Shown: positions 1 to 12,516, numbered from the stretch's first letter. The stretch is DNA of 64,000 nucleotides from Fomitopsis serialis (GCF_022376445.1 NW_025954964.1:806001-870000), one strand, 5' to 3'. The notes: generated from the sequence alone by a model not told the origin. Program-made: numbers and translations.

Positions 1-1
1 C

Positions 2-2179
2 GACACGTCCATTGCACCTGAAGGCTCGCCCGGCCATGCGTCTAGCTCGTACACACCATCGATAGCCTCAGCATCTGCGTCTCCACCTCCTGGCACTCCC
101 AGACGTTCAGATGTCCATGCTTCAAGCTCAACGAGCGATGCTTTCGTTCCTTCATCCAGACTTTCCGACCATGCTTCTTATTCGGACATGACGATCCAAG
201 GACGGCCACGAGGTCGTGTATTTAGCGAAGGCGAAGCCACCCGGGTGCCCCCATTACCCACGGCCGTCGACTTGCACCGCGTGCTGTCTGACGAGCGGTC
301 AAGGACCCTGTCTAGTCCGAACGTCCCGGATGGTCAGCTGCCCGAATCCTCGTCTGGCTCGCTGTCGGGAAACCGGAGCCCATCTGTGCGGCCTGGCATT
401 CTCCGCCCGCATAACCGTTCTATCTCCCAGCAGTCCCAACCCGACAGTCCGCGGTCAGGCTCCGTCGGCCCTCCCTCATCCCGTTCTTTGCGTTTTGACT
501 CTCCGACCACCGCGACTCCCGCACGATCGAGCGATGACCGCCGACAGTCTAGTCATAGTCCAGCCAGGAGTCTCAAGATGGCACGCAGCGTCAGTTCGAT
601 GCGGAGTATCGGTGCAGTGGAAGCCACCCGGTCACCCTTGAGGACCGCTATCGACATTGCTGAGCCTTCGTATGACGTGGGGGCCACTGACGAACCTCAC
701 AATGTCTTTGATGAGGACGAGGAAGAGTACGGGGAGCCCATCGTCACGGAAGACCATATTACAGAACTCGACTCGCGTCTCAACGCACTCCAGGTCATCG
801 AGGGCCCGAAGCGAAACTCGCTGCTCTCGCAAGGATCGTTGTCGCCTCTACCATCGCCTTCCAGGCTGACCGCAGCCAACGGCTTCGATTGCCCGTTCAG
901 CATCAACGAGCCGCCGCCGGACGACGTCGATTCTCCTACGCGCCAGACCTTCCTCGGCGTGAACGGTAACGAGAATCGGATGCGTGGCGATTCCATGAGT
1001 AGCATGAGCACGAATGGGACTAGTGGGTACCTCCCTACGCCAGGGGTGCAGCAGTCGCAGTTGCCGTCCCCGTGGATCACCTCGAGCACATCGACGCCGC
1101 CAGAGTATCCCTCGATGGACCATGGAGGCCGGAGAAGGATCCAGCGCACGCCGTCTTCCACATACTCCAACGATACGGAGCCGGTTCACAAACCCAAGGG
1201 ACCCCCTAGTGCCCTCGACATTGACATCGGGTCCATCTCGTCGTACGCACAGGCAGAGGCCTTGGTGCAGCGTGCGCAGCAGAGCATCTTGGAGTTGCAG
1301 GACATACAGGTAGCATATGCGCCGCCGAGCGCGGGTATCAGTGCTGGTCACACACCGTTGAGCGCGAAACTGGCGGCGTACGGGGAGAGTCTTGCTATTG
1401 AGCGGAAGTTTAGACAGGAGGAGGAGAAGCGGAGCAGCTCTTCGACAGTGCGAAGCCGCCGTCCCTCGGAGTTGAGTACGCGTTCACGGCAAGACACGAT
1501 TGAGAGCAGCCCTGGGGCGAAGTCGTTGGACAGGAAGTTCAGTCTGGAGGAGAGGCCGCATAACCGCACCATCAGGCAGTCGAAAGTGCGAAGGCCGCAC
1601 ACTGCTGGCAGCACCGGTGAGTGTTTTTATCTGGTCTCATGTGCTCGCCTGTGGCAGGGCTGATACCAACATCATCGTCCAGCATCATCAGACATACTTG
1701 CGACGCCACCCAGGCCTGGGAGATCAATACCGTCCCCGCGCCACTTTCCCGCGTCCGGGTCGCAACACGCTACACGGTCGAGTTCAGATCAACGCGTCGG
1801 TGATATTGCGACTTCGTACCCTCCGCCGATGTCCTCGTTCCTCACGACGGAGACAGACATGTATGCCGCCGGGTCGAGACCTAGGGTGCCTCGCTCGCGC
1901 ACACCTGATCCTAGTCTTGATGACCCCCTGGACCGCGGAGCCACGACTGGCGTCCCGCTTTCTCGCATATCGACGGCCCCCGTTCAGGACGCCTACCTCA
2001 AGCCCAAGCGCGGGCTCACCGACCAGGAGCGGCAGGTCGCGCGGGCGACGAAGCTTGTGAAGATGGGCTTTTCCACTGCCGACTCATTCACAGCGACTAG
2101 CGTCAACCGTAACCAGACCGCGAACAGACACCGTTTCGGAGGCTTCAAAGGTTTCGTGCAGAGCCTCACCGGAAAGTGA
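2..2179 (+). CDS. Ser/Pro-rich hypothetical protein, 3' part
   Basis: The reading frame is open from base 2, so the 5' end lies outside the window. The coding parts are 2-1616 and 1683-2179; a 66-bp GTGAGT..CAG intron keeps the frame. The product is over 700 residues of low-complexity Ser/Pro/Thr sequence, probably mostly disordered. It has an acidic patch (DEDEEEYGEP), a predicted helical segment near SYAQAEALVQRAQQSILELQ, and a basic C-terminus starting at LKPKRGLTDQERQ and ending FVQSLTGK. I do not recognise the family. The length and composition suggest a regulatory or scaffold protein, but that is inference. The following 540 bp to the next start (2725) hold only UTR and promoter-like sequence. 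Confidence 0.75.
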
Positions 2180-2724
2180 ACTCTTTTGGGTTTCACTTCT
2201 ACGTTCCGCTCATGGGGCGCACCTGTTCATCGTCTATCCATGCGCCTGTTTCACCTTCCACTCTGCCCATATGTTATCGCTCATTATCGCTGCATCCCTC
2301 TCGCTCTCTGACCTGCTGTTGTTCCCTATCACTATTTGCGGATGTACGAGAAGTCGTGTAGCCATTGTATAAGTACCCCCCTCATTTGTTCCGGATTCGT
2401 TCTCGAGTTATAGCGCTAAGTTACATCGTCCGCACACCCATGTATACGTTTACTCGCGCATTTGTACCAGTTATTTTGTCCACACATCTTCGAGCCTCGC
2501 TGGCCAGCTTCAACCTGTGACAAGGACAACCATTGTAAGGGGCGCTTGTTTGCTGCCGTCGGCGGAGAGGCCGCGACAGCGCTGGGCGCTTGCGGGCGAG
2601 ATCAATGGGCGTCCAGCGCAAGATAGTCGCCGATAGCATATATGCTGCCCGAGCCTCACCGGAGCGACCAAGACCGTACCGTTCACCACCGTCTACGTCG
2701 ACTGCCTACAGGTACTCCCATACA

Positions 2725-5697
2725 ATGTCCACCAATGTAGCAGACACGACTCTTTCCTCAGGCAGCACCGCAGTCGACAACGGCTCGCCAGACACACAGG
2801 TGGACTTCAAGAAAGATGGATCCGCTTCGCGCATGCGCCTGCACAAGGGGAACATCCCTACCATGCCACAGACGAAGTCCTGCCCGATGTGCCCTGCGAA
2901 GTTCACTCGGACGACGCATCTAAGTCGTCACCTGCGTACCCGTGCGTGCTTGAAGTTGTGAGCGCATACATGATCGTCTTGCGCTCATACATGGTTCCTT
3001 GCAGACACCCGGGACAAGCTGCATGAATGCGATGTGAGCGGTTCAACAATTCTCTCGTATCTCTGTTACTCATGGTGTGCAACGTGCAGAAATGTCATTC
3101 TGAGTTCACGCGGAGTGACCTCCTGACAAGGCACAAACGAAGCTGCGGGGATCCGTGAGTGTCCAATTCTCTGTCTAGGTTTCCCTATTCGTCCGCTGGC
3201 TCTACTCTTGCTCTACTCGTCCGGCTTTCGGAGGGGCGGTTCCCAGTCGCATGCTTGGCCGTGCGATCTGGCCCAGAGTTGCGTGCTCAGCAGGACAATG
3301 TATCACGTATCACGAACCGTGCACTATGCTCCGGTCTTCCTTCACGATAGGCACCGACGCGTAGTAGCGAGACACGTACTGATGCATGATGGATCGTCCA
3401 ACAGAACTGCCAACCGCTCCCGCCGCAAATCATGCAAAGCATGTGCCGATTCCAAGGTGAAATGCGACCTGCAGCAGCCCTGCTCCAAATGCCGCACACG
3501 GGGAAGGGAGTGTATATACGTCTCTGGCCACTCAGTCTCTTCTGGTTCACGGATTGCCAAAGAGGAGTCGAAGGTTCTCGATGCATTCGACGAAGAACTG
3601 GCTAACATGCTTGCTAATCCGTCCCTTGCTTCGTCATCAACCGCCCGCACCCTGACGCCTGATGGCTATCTGAATCAACACACGGTGCCGAGCGTTGACG
3701 CCAGCGCTATCCCTCCCCCCGCAGGCGGGCAGCTTACTACGCCACTCCCCTCTGCTACATATACGTCCGCCACTGTCGACTTCGCGATCGCCAGTAGTTC
3801 CATGTTTGCCCAAATCGACAACCCGGACACCGCCCACACCAGCATGCACGGCGGGCCGAACGGCGTGTTTGATGCTGGCGAGATGTTCGACGATCTCTTC
3901 GGCGGCATGTTCGGGCCCAGTCAACAGATGATGCCACCACCCGACTTCAGCTTTTCCGGCAAGGGTACGGACGCGGCGGGTGCTTCGCCCGACGTCGGGG
4001 GCAGCCAGAGCAGCGATGTGTCGTTGGCTAGCACTCCTTTCCCCGCCGCATTGTTCGATCTGTCGACAATGCCACTATCGACCAGCAATCAGTACTCGTT
4101 CGATGCCTCGCCTTCAGCAAGTTCAAGTATGGCCTCATCAAGCAGTCCCGGCTCGTCTGGCAGTGCTAGTTCATCCAGTGTCAAGGACATGCAAGGTATC
4201 ACAATACCTGACGGTCTCTCACCTGCTTGTCTCTTGACCTACTGTGCGTCGGACATTATTTCATACGTCGGGCATTCGTTGATGCTTGTACCCCAGTGTC
4301 GTTCTTCTTCTCAGCGTATCTCACAAACATGCCAATTGTACATGCCGCGACTTTCGTTCGCGAGGGCAGGCACCCTTTGTTAATAACTGCTATGGAGACA
4401 TGCGGCGCGCTATACGTGAAGACACGCAAAGCCATCGACTTTATCGACCAAAATCTCGCAAGAGCCCGAGACGAGTTAGTCGTGGAGTTTGTAAGCGTCA
4501 TTCGCTTTTTGCACTGCAACGATGACTGAGATATCTCGTCCAGGCAAAGGGGGCCTCATCACGCGACTGGGAGCGTCAGATTGACCTGGTACTTGCGGCG
4601 GACTTATTCCAGACCGTCGGTTTGTTCCACCAGAGCTCAGAGCAGCGCTCGTTCTCGAACGTATACCATGGTATATTTGCTATGGTACGTTCTGTCTCAC
4701 GGCGAATGCAGCGCGCTCTGACTGCTCGCCGTAGATGATCCGTCTAAACGGTTTCGCTGATAAATGCCTGGAATGGAATGCTCCTGAGGATATCAATGCC
4801 TCCAATGTTGAGCAAGTTTGGCGGGAGTGGGCCAAGCACGAGACCGCCCGCAGGTCCGTTACTTCTCAGAAAGGGTTGCGAGTTTCGTTGGCTGACTTGA
4901 GATCGGCAGAGGGCTCGCTGTCTCGTACATGCATGATTGCTGCCACTGCCTCTACTTCAACTTACGCCCGACGTACGAGTCGGCTACATTTGACATGTAT
5001 TTGCCATGTGAGGATGCGCTGTGGACCGCATCGTCGGCTGAGGATTGGTTATCCATTCTCCGCAAGCCCTCGCGATATGGCAACATGCAGCAGCGCCTCG
5101 ATGGTCCGCGGCTGCAAAAGGCTTACCGGAAGCTCGCCGAACCGAGCGAGGCTCTATCACCACCACCCGTCTTTAACCCGTGGCAGCACTTCATACTCGT
5201 CCACGTCCTCCTTCGGCAGCTCTTCGAGGAATATATCGAGGCTCGGTCACCAGAGTCGGAGGGCGGGCAGGCCCCTGCCACTTCGGGACCGCAGACCGAG
5301 TACATCAGCCAGGACCGCATCTTCAGCTTCCAGGCGACGCTGCACCGGTGGCTGCAGAGCTGGCTCCAGTCACCGCACTCGCCGCAGTACTCGGAGCTGG
5401 AGCCGCGCTTCGTCGAGCAGGCGCTGCCGTACTACTGGATCGCGCAGGTCGCCATCATGGCGTACCAGGAGCGGCTGCCGCCGTTCTGCACGGGCACGAT
5501 GTACCTCGTGTCGGGCGAGGCGAAGTTCCGCCTGATGAAGAAGTGGGAGAAGCAATCCGGAATTTCCTGCGGAGGGGAGGGAAGGAGCCGACGCTGTCGT
5601 TTGCTGAGCTGGTGAACGTGCGGCTACGGAAGTGGGACGCGAATGCGGGCCATGAAGATGACCCTGTCAATCTCTTGGGTTCTTCCCGCAGATGTAG
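2725..5697 (+). CDS. C2H2 + Zn(II)2Cys6 fungal transcription factor (frame breaks near the 3' end)
   Basis: Predicted nuclear DNA-binding regulator. Exons: 2725-2941, 3005-3033, 3090-3154, 3405-4195, 4297-4490, 4544-4684, 4735-4853, 4910 onward. Splicing joins two C2H2-type fingers: C-x2-C-x12-H-x3-H starting at about residue 53, then CDKC..H-x3-C. A GAL4-type cluster follows (RRKSCKACADSKVKCDLQQP), then a Ser-rich linker and a fungal_trans-like regulatory domain with YMHDCCHCLYFNLRP and QALPYYWIAQVAIMA. The start at MSTNVADTTL follows a short leader; an in-frame ATG at 2590 is possible. Two one-base losses are inferred: near 5550, where KKWEK should run into IRNFLRRGGKEPT in the next frame, and near 5680, after which the frame would close with a stop at 5695-5697. 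Intron 3 is unusually long (250 bp). Targets cannot be read from sequence. Confidence 0.85.
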
Positions 5698-7015
5698 ATA
5701 TGTGCGATTGTGCGATGTGCGAGTGCGTTACGAGTGTGTTACGATGTCACGGGTCGGTCTGTTCACGTATTGGATACTAACTTATGTCGAGGTCCATTGA
5801 CAGGACCTGTGAATAATATATCGAGTCCCGCTGTCTCTTGGGCGCGCATTGATTTTTACGATGTGCATGTTGGCATAATGTATGCTCTTCAGCAGCGGCG
5901 AGTGCATGGTGTGGTATGGGCCTTTCTTAGCATGCCTAGCATCACATCCACGCCCTCCGTGGCCGCTTTCAACAAGTCAGATTCCCCTAGGACGTACACC
6001 AGAGTTCATCCCAAGTTCATCCTGACTGATCACGGTTATCGGACACGGCGCTGTGTAGACACGATTGACAGATGGGCCAAGACTAAACTTGTTCGGACTC
6101 CTTTCCGTTGATATAGGGCGTGAGCACAGTTGACACGCGGCCATTTCTGAATTGTTTTGGTACAACCGTCAGGCAGCTCGCAGACGCGATCATGTCTAAC
6201 GTGGGAGGCCGCTAACGACGCGGCTGTGTCGGTGTGCTTCCGGAGTCGTTCGCGAGCTGGCGGCGCATTCGACGAAGCAGAGATGCATCAGGATTTCATT
6301 TTGCCGGAGTGTTACGCCCCGCGCCACCGTCGGTCGCCTTGGTGAGGTCGTCGCGTATGGTACGGTGCCGCCACTGCGCCGGGTGGTAAGCGGCGACGGG
6401 ACGCCCAAAAAGGAAGGGAAGGCGCGCATACCCTCCCGTCGATATGATGCGCAAGCCACGCGAACCTGGCCAATAGGCTGGCGGCGCTAAGCTATCGTCC
6501 GCCACCGTTCGGGAGGCTAGGAGTAGACCGAGGTCTCGTCCGTGTCTAAGGCGGTTTAGGAGGCTGGCTAGGGACTCTATAGGGATATGGGAAGACCTAT
6601 GACCTGAGTGGGACCGCGATACGCAATATCGCGGCAAGGGCTGCCCGTCCGTCCTGCAATCTGCCAACTCGTGTCCATCGAGCACGGTCAGCGAAATCTA
6701 CAGTGCCGTGACACTGGGTGGCGTTGGTGCCCTGTTCTACGCGGCGACGTAATCGCAAGGGGGAAGGGTTGATCTCCGCCTCGAGATTGCGTACTCCGCT
6801 GCCATCTGGGGCGAGATCTGAGATTGGATTGCGATCACTCGCGGAGAAATGAGACGCTGCTAGCCCGATGCGGAAGGTGCGCGCGAAAGCGAAGGTGTGC
6901 TGCACCGTCCTGCGCGCGCGTTATATACGTCCAGCAACCGCGGCTGCTCTCCCTCATTCATGCCGTCCCCTCTCCCCTCATAACCCCCCCTCCTCTCCGG
7001 TCCAGGCTCGACTTC
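5698..7015. other. Intergenic, no gene recognised
   Basis: About 1.3 kb between the transcription factor and the glycosyltransferase. Small ORFs on both strands show no family features or splice-supported extension. A TATA-like TTATATAC at about 6920 lies roughly 95 bp before the next start codon. Confidence 0.5.
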
Positions 7016-8808
7016 ATGGCTATGGGTGGTCTGCCTCGCACACGCTCCCTCAGGGACGTTGTCCTTATCCTCCTCGGTGCCACCTCAATGCACATCGCCT
7101 CAGTCTTCATGGGGTTCAACGAACCCACAGGATCTATCATCGTGAAGACCGAGGTCAGCTCCACTTTCTAGAGGACTTCAACAACACACTTGCGACACCC
7201 CCCACTGATGACCGAGAGCCGTCGAGAGAACGCGATGTACAGAAGGTACTCGACCCCGGGAGGGTCACGTTCGACGTCGCCTATGAGCTTCCAGAGACGA
7301 CAGTTCTATCGCACGCGCCCGGATGGACCGTCTTCCGAAACCTCTACATGTCGAACGGAACCATGTACATCGTCTCGTCCGAGCCCGCCTCGTCCTTCCC
7401 TCCCGTCCGCATGATGACCTCCACCGGCCTTGCCGCAGAGAACACCCCGAAAACATCGCAGCGCGCGAGCCGACCGCACAAGACATGGACTTCCTCACTC
7501 CGGCTGAGGCACGACGACGCTGGGGCGGCAACGCCGATCAAGCGGAACGGAATCGCGTCTGGTCCGTTGGTGGGAACACGGTTCTCGTTAATGAGCCCCC
7601 GCAATTCCTCGATCATTACTATCACTTCTGCGCCGAGCTCATGCTGGGCGTCTGGCCCTTCTGGCTCGGTACGTTCAACGTGCCTGTGGCCGCCTCCTCC
7701 CCCAGTGTAGAGGCGGCCCCGCATCTCGACCGCATGATCTTCTTACACGCCGAGGCTATGGGATGGCGGGACAGACCAGGCTTCAACTCATACTTCCTCC
7801 GCTCCGCCTTCCCCTCCATCACAGTCGAGGTCGAGACCGACTGGAAGGACCGCATCGCCGCGACAGCGACCAACGGTGTCCCGGAGCGAGCGTGGCACTT
7901 CGACACGCTCATGCTGACCGATCGGTCTGCCGCGTTCCGCGGGGAGTCGTGTGGCAGCCGGAATCAGCGCATCGCGAGCGAGGCGTCGAGCACATGGAGA
8001 AGCTGGGTACGCTCTCAAAGTGGTGGTGGGAGCCCTTGCGGCAGGCAGTCCTGCGCTTCGCGGGAGTCGACCAGGAGACGCTGGAGATCGGCGTGAAGGC
8101 GGACGCGGTCGCGGCGCGGAAGGACGGTGCCGAGGTCGGTTGGGCGGGCTCGACGTCCCTGAGCAAGCCGCAGCCGATCGTGATCACCTACATCAGCAGG
8201 CAGGGCGCCCGGAGGCACCTCATTGACGAGGACCACCAGGCGTTGGTGCACGCGTTGACGGCGATGTGCGCCGCACACGATTGGGAACTCAACATCGTCC
8301 AGGCGGAGCATCTCACCCATGATGAGCAGATGAAATTGATTGCGCGCACCACGGTATGCTCGGACGTTCTTCTGCGTAATCATAGTCTCATGGTGTTCTT
8401 AGATTCTCCTCGGTGTGCATGGCAATGGGCTGACGGTGAGTACAAACCTCTTCGGCTGCTCCTCGGTGCTGAATATGGATCTACGTACCAGCATTTGATC
8501 ATGATGCCGGTTACTCCCATTTCAACTGTCATCGAGATCTTCTACCCCACAGGATACGCGAACGACTACAAATGGACAACACACGCTTTGGGCATGAAGC
8601 ACTTCGCCATTTGGAACGACACGTGAGTTCCGCGTTGTGACTCAGTGCTTCAGATACTCAAGGTCGGGATAATGGCTACAGCTATCACACATACCCGGAA
8701 CAACTGAGTCCGAACTATCCTGAGGGCTTCCAGGGCACCCAGATCCCAGTCTACGCACCGATCATCACGCAGATCATCCAGAACCGCATCGCGGGAAGGC
8801 TGCCATGA
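7016..8808 (+). CDS. Glycosyltransferase family 61-type (DUF563) type II membrane protein
   Basis: Predicted Golgi/ER sugar transferase of the GT61 (EOGT/xylosyltransferase-like) class. An N-terminal hydrophobic anchor follows the start (RDVVLILLGATSMHIASVFM). The lumenal domain contains NEPPQFLDHYYHFCAEL, DRMIFLHAEAMGW, ITYISRQGARRHLIDEDHQ and the family hallmark GVHGNGLT followed by HLIMMPV. The last exons are 8403-8435, 8493-8622 and 8692-8808, joined by 49-69 bp introns; the hallmark is assembled across two of them. The long first coding part (7016-8353) changes frame three times, near 7165, 7450 and 7942, each equal to one lost base (C5 to C4, G5 to G4 or similar). The protein is otherwise continuous, so the breaks look like sequence errors. 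The acceptor sugar and substrate cannot be told. Confidence 0.87.
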
Positions 8809-9669
8809 ACTCGCAGAGGGACTTCCTCGCGGGCTGCACCAGAGACACTTCGCCCGCACGCCTTACATTTTTACCGATTTTTGTACGTAGGATACTCGGT
8901 CCGCATCGTAGCAACCACGTTCGTTTGTCGTCCCCTTCAAGCCTGTATCGAGATCGGACTGTGCGACTGCTTTCACTTTTGTTGTTGGAACTCTGGCCTC
9001 GGGCTTAGTATGTCATTCTACTGATAAATTATATTACGAAGGGAGTTCGGGTTTTGGCCTCCGCCGTTGTAATCGTGGGCTGCGTGTGTACCGTGTAGGA
9101 TATGATGAAATTTCTTGTCACATGCCCCGTTCGTGTAGCGTGAGCTCGACAGCAGATCTAGAGCCAGCTGGCCCTACAGTGACTTGAGATCTCCATGCCT
9201 TCTATATATACATAGCAGCTCCAGCTCCGCTATCTTCAGACCCTACAATGTCCTGCAATGTGTTCGTTGGTATTGTACAGGTACCATCGCGCGTCATCAT
9301 GTGTGGTTGGATATAGATGTAAGTAGTGGAGCACCTGTGGTGCTGTACGATGCCACGATCGAACGCCCGCGTGGTCTGTAGCCTCGTGTTCTCCAATCCT
9401 CCACTTCGTTGGACTCAACTACGGCCGGTCTGATATAAATATTCTACCTGGGTGTAGGTGACATCAACCATGAAGTCAGCGCGACGCCCCCGTCGGTGCA
9501 GAAAACTGCACTGTCCAGCGCATGGAGCGCTGCCAGAGGATATAAGACAGCGTCCCTGCGGTTGATTGCCCAATCACGCACACTGGGTCGAATTTCGAAA
9601 CGAGCACACACAGGCCTTCAACTGTCACGAACATTACGACTCACGACTCACAAAATCAAGTGATACAAC
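8809..9669. other. Intergenic with promoter of the Gly-rich gene
   Basis: 3' flank of the glycosyltransferase gene and promoter of the next gene. TATAAG at 9541-9546 lies about 125 bp before ATG 9670. No coding potential recognised. Confidence 0.5.
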
Positions 9670-10187
9670 ATGGTATGTGCACTGATGCTTGGAATATGAC
9701 TTACGGACGGCTGATGCGTAACAGGGCGTCCTCATTTCCATCTTGGTGGGCACCATTAATGCCATCGTCGCCGCTGTCGTCGGCATCGTCGAGCTCATCT
9801 TCGGCGGCATTGCCTGGGTAAGTCATGCCAACTTACCATGAAGCGACGTCATTTTAACGTGAACCGCCCGTGCAGTTGATCACAGGCATCCTCTGCTGCG
9901 GCTGCTGCAGCCCTGCGGCAGGTACTGGTGTAGGGACGACAGGAACTACAGGCGCGGGATATGGAACAGGGACGGGGATGAGTAGGCGGCGAGGCCTATT
10001 TGGCGGCGTTGGACGCAGGAGGGGAGCAGGCATGGGCGCTGGGACAGGCGGCATGACTGGAGGCGCGGGCACTGGGATGGGCACTGGGGGGATGGGAACA
10101 GGGATGGGCACGGGCGGCATGGGCACAGGGATGGGCACTGGTGCTGGTGTCGGCACGACTGGCGGCCTCGGCACGACGGCCTACTAA
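9670..10187 (+). CDS. Small Gly-rich membrane protein with CCxCC motif
   Basis: Three exons: the ATG alone (9670-9672), 9725-9817 and 9876-10187, with GTATGT..CAG and GTAAGT..CAG introns. The product is 135 aa. Residues about 2-40 are a very hydrophobic stretch (GVLISILVGTINAIVAAVVG.. FGGIAWLITG), followed at once by ILCCGCC, a likely palmitoylation or metal-binding cluster. The rest is Gly/Thr/Met-rich, built of loose GMGTG repeats with one basic patch (SRRRGLFGGVGRRRG), ending GLGTTAY. A TATA box and a 5'UTR without upstream ATG suggest good expression. I do not know a function; a membrane-associated role is inferred from the hydrophobic head. The proline-rich ORFs on the opposite strand are shadows of this repeat. 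Confidence 0.8.
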
Positions 10188-11060
10188 AGACATTGAATGC
10201 TCCAGCTATACCCAGGACTGTGGAAGATGAAACGTACTGGTGCTGTATTGAACTAGTGTAATAATCCCCGTACTTGGCACGTTCTGCGTGTCGGTATGTA
10301 TTCCCCTGGAAGTCGGCTGTGCTTTGTTTGAACTCGTTCATACTGTACTATACCAAAGGGCCGCCTGCGTTGTTTGATGATCGGGCATGGGCCGTCCTCG
10401 GCGACAATTAAGTACTTACGCATAGAGCGATGCACTGAGCGGTCGCATGCTCTCGCGCGCGGAGTATCGCAAGTCGTCCATGTCGGTCGTGACGCGTGAT
10501 AGCGAGGCAAGGCGGGCCCGCGTCACACCTTGCGCATTTCAGGTGCGTAGGTAGACCGAGCATATAGTATTTCGCGCAGAAGCCTGCGACTGGACTATGG
10601 GTGTCAGTCTTGTCGATGCACTCCACTATGTGTGCTCCGAGGATGTGTAGATGTCATGCATCGTCAATACCATCTACAGAATCACTTTGTGGCATGCAAC
10701 CGGAAGCACCATTGAGGGACTGTGTTCCCGTCCTGCCAGTGGGCATCGGTTCATCATGCTGGCTTCGTCAAATGCAGCGGAGCCCCGGGCGCACAGGATT
10801 GCCCGTTGGGCTTGTGGCAGGCCTAGACCATGTCGTGCATGGTCTGGGGTGGAACGACAATAGTGCTGATCGAAGCAGCCATTCCTTCACTGTCAGTCCC
10901 AATTAGGTGGGACGAATACCGTTTTCTGGCCGACACACCTGCAGTAAGTTGCCGTATGCCATCGAAGCGGTATGGAAGCGCTTGCCTTATCGTGTTATAT
11001 AAACCCAATCCCTTGCTCGTCCACACCCACCCCACGCTTCAGTCGCTCATCCACCACACC
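10188..11060. other. Intergenic, no gene recognised
   Basis: About 870 bp with no supported ORF. It contains the promoter of the small secreted protein gene: TATATAA at about 10996-11002, about 60 bp before the ATG. Confidence 0.5.
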
Positions 11061-11369
11061 ATGAAGATACCTGCCGCACTCATCGCAGCTACCGCTCTCG
11101 CGCTGGCGACGCCTGCCTTCGCAGGCCCCATTGCCTACGGAATTTGCCAGACAGGTGAGGATCCACACAGCTCGCACCTATGCCATCGCCAACCTCGCTT
11201 TCCAGGCTGTAACACGGTCGTTGTGGCATGCTACGCTGCCGCCGGTGTGACATTCGGAACCGTTATCGCGGCTCCGGCTACGCCCGCCGTCATTTTGGGT
11301 TGCAACGCTGCACTCGGCACCTGTTCCGCCGCTTGTGCAACCATCGCGCTGTTCGCGCCTACCCCGTGA
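11061..11369 (+). CDS. Small secreted Cys-containing protein
   Basis: Two exons, 11061-11154 and 11206-11369, with a 51-bp GTGAGG..CAG intron whose length is a multiple of three, so the unspliced frame is also open. The mature mRNA encodes 85 aa. The first ~20 residues are a clear signal peptide (MKIPAALIAATALALATPAFA, cleavage after AFA). The mature part starts GPIAYGICQTG and has Cys in CQTGCNTVVVAC, GCNA and TCSAAC contexts. This layout matches a family of small agaricomycete secreted proteins that databases often label zygote-specific protein-like; that is recalled, not searched. It is probably exported. A function in host or mate interaction is speculation. Confidence 0.8.
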   Translation: MKIPAALIAATALALATPAFAGPIAYGICQTGEDPHSSHLCHRQPRFPGCNTVVVACYAAAGVTFGTVIAAPATPAVILGCNAALGTCSAACATIALFAPTP

Positions 11370-11763
11370 CGCGTAGACGGTAAGGGTTTGATCCAGCACG
11401 GTATCTGTGAGGAAGGCTAATGGCATGCGGTCAGACTGGCAGTATCGCATCCGACTACAATGACCTGTGTCACGTTCAGCCCAATCGATGTTTCTTGCTA
11501 TGTTCTGTATTTGTAACACTGTCTTGTACTGCTTTCTAAACCGTGATACATGTGAGCGCATTGAACACGGAAAACAAATCACTCGACGCACTGCATGTAA
11601 GTCGGGACAGGTTGTTCACGGCACCGTCGTCGTAAACGACGCAGACTTACGCAACGCGGCGCGACGCGATAAGAGATCCGATAACCCAAAACGTATATAC
11701 GATTGCATATTAGAGAGCTACGAAGGCAGCGCGACACTAGCGTATGACGCGTGACGTCCAACT
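11370..11763. other. Convergent intergenic spacer
   Basis: 393 bp between the convergent secreted-protein and pyruvate-carrier genes. Nothing recognised. Confidence 0.5.
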
Positions 11764-12516
11764 CTATGCGGCATGTGTGGTGGGACCCGTCTTCTGTGTC
11801 GTGAACTCAGCTGCGGGCGCCGCGCCGAATTTTGCTAAAACAGGATCCTTGCCCGTCTTTTCATAGCTGTCGGGCACGTGCAGAACAGTGAGAACAGAGC
11901 TGGAGCCTCCAGTGGGTTTGTACGTACTACCAGATGCGTGCCAGCTGGCCGAGACCTGACGCGCCCACGAAGGCGTTGACCTGCACAAGGCACATGAATG
12001 GCTGCGTTGACGCTACGAGCTCTCGAAATATGCTTACCGCTGCCAAACTGTAGTTAACGGGCGTGATGACGAAAGAGTAGCGCACCCAGATGAGCCCGGT
12101 CGCCGTCAAGGCTTTCGTCGCGTGAAGATCGGTGAGGCAAAAGGTACGAAATGAATATCACCGAACGGGGTGAGACACGTCAACGAGCCAAGTAGCAATA
12201 TGAGCTCTCCCTGCCAACACTCGGAGGGGAGCCACTACGCACCGACGTTCTGCGACACACTCAGCTTCTCAGCGGGTCGGGAGAGGTCCTTAACACCCGC
12301 GGCGACAAGACACCACTTCATGACTGGTCCCCAGAAGAACACAGTCTTCGGGCCTGATTTAATGCATGCGACGCATCATGCATGGTAGTTCGGGGCACAG
12401 GTAGACGGTCTAGGTTAGCGCGGATCCCGCCAAGATCGCTGAGGGGACGCACCTGCGGGGTGGTTCAAGAACGCAGAGAATTTCGACGCGCCGGAGGATG
12501 CTGCTGCTCCCGACAT
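11764..12516 (-). CDS. Mitochondrial pyruvate carrier subunit (MPC2/3-like)
   Basis: Inner mitochondrial membrane protein that with MPC1 imports pyruvate into the matrix. Five exons on the minus strand: 12453-12516, 12243-12353, 12038-12111, 11931-11980 and 11764-11866. Phases agree throughout and give 133 aa. The start MSGAAASSGASKFSAFLNHP fits the family. Diagnostic sequence follows: AGPKTVFFWGPVMKWCLVAA, then KDLSRPAEKLSVSQN, TATGLIWVRYSFVITPVNYS and NAFVGASGLGQLARI, covering the three membrane segments. The C-terminal tail encoded by the last exon is Ala/Thr-rich and less certain, because two acceptors are possible there. No frame break. It converges with the secreted-protein gene and diverges from the APQ12-like gene. 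Confidence 0.9.

Noticed and set aside
5552..5700. Intron explaining the 3' frame change in the transcription factor
   Set aside because: No GT..AG pair of workable length joins WEK to IRNFLRR; a single lost base fits better.
7344..7724. Apparent alternative ORFs in the glycosyltransferase region
   Set aside because: All conserved GT61 blocks lie on the plus strand; these are shadows made visible by the frame breaks.
9854..10341. Pro-rich and His/Cys-rich ORFs on the minus strand
   Set aside because: They are the complement of the Gly-rich repeat of the spliced plus-strand gene.
10825..10847. Short inverted repeat around agaccatg/catggtct
   Set aside because: Eight-bp arms are within chance expectation for this window length.
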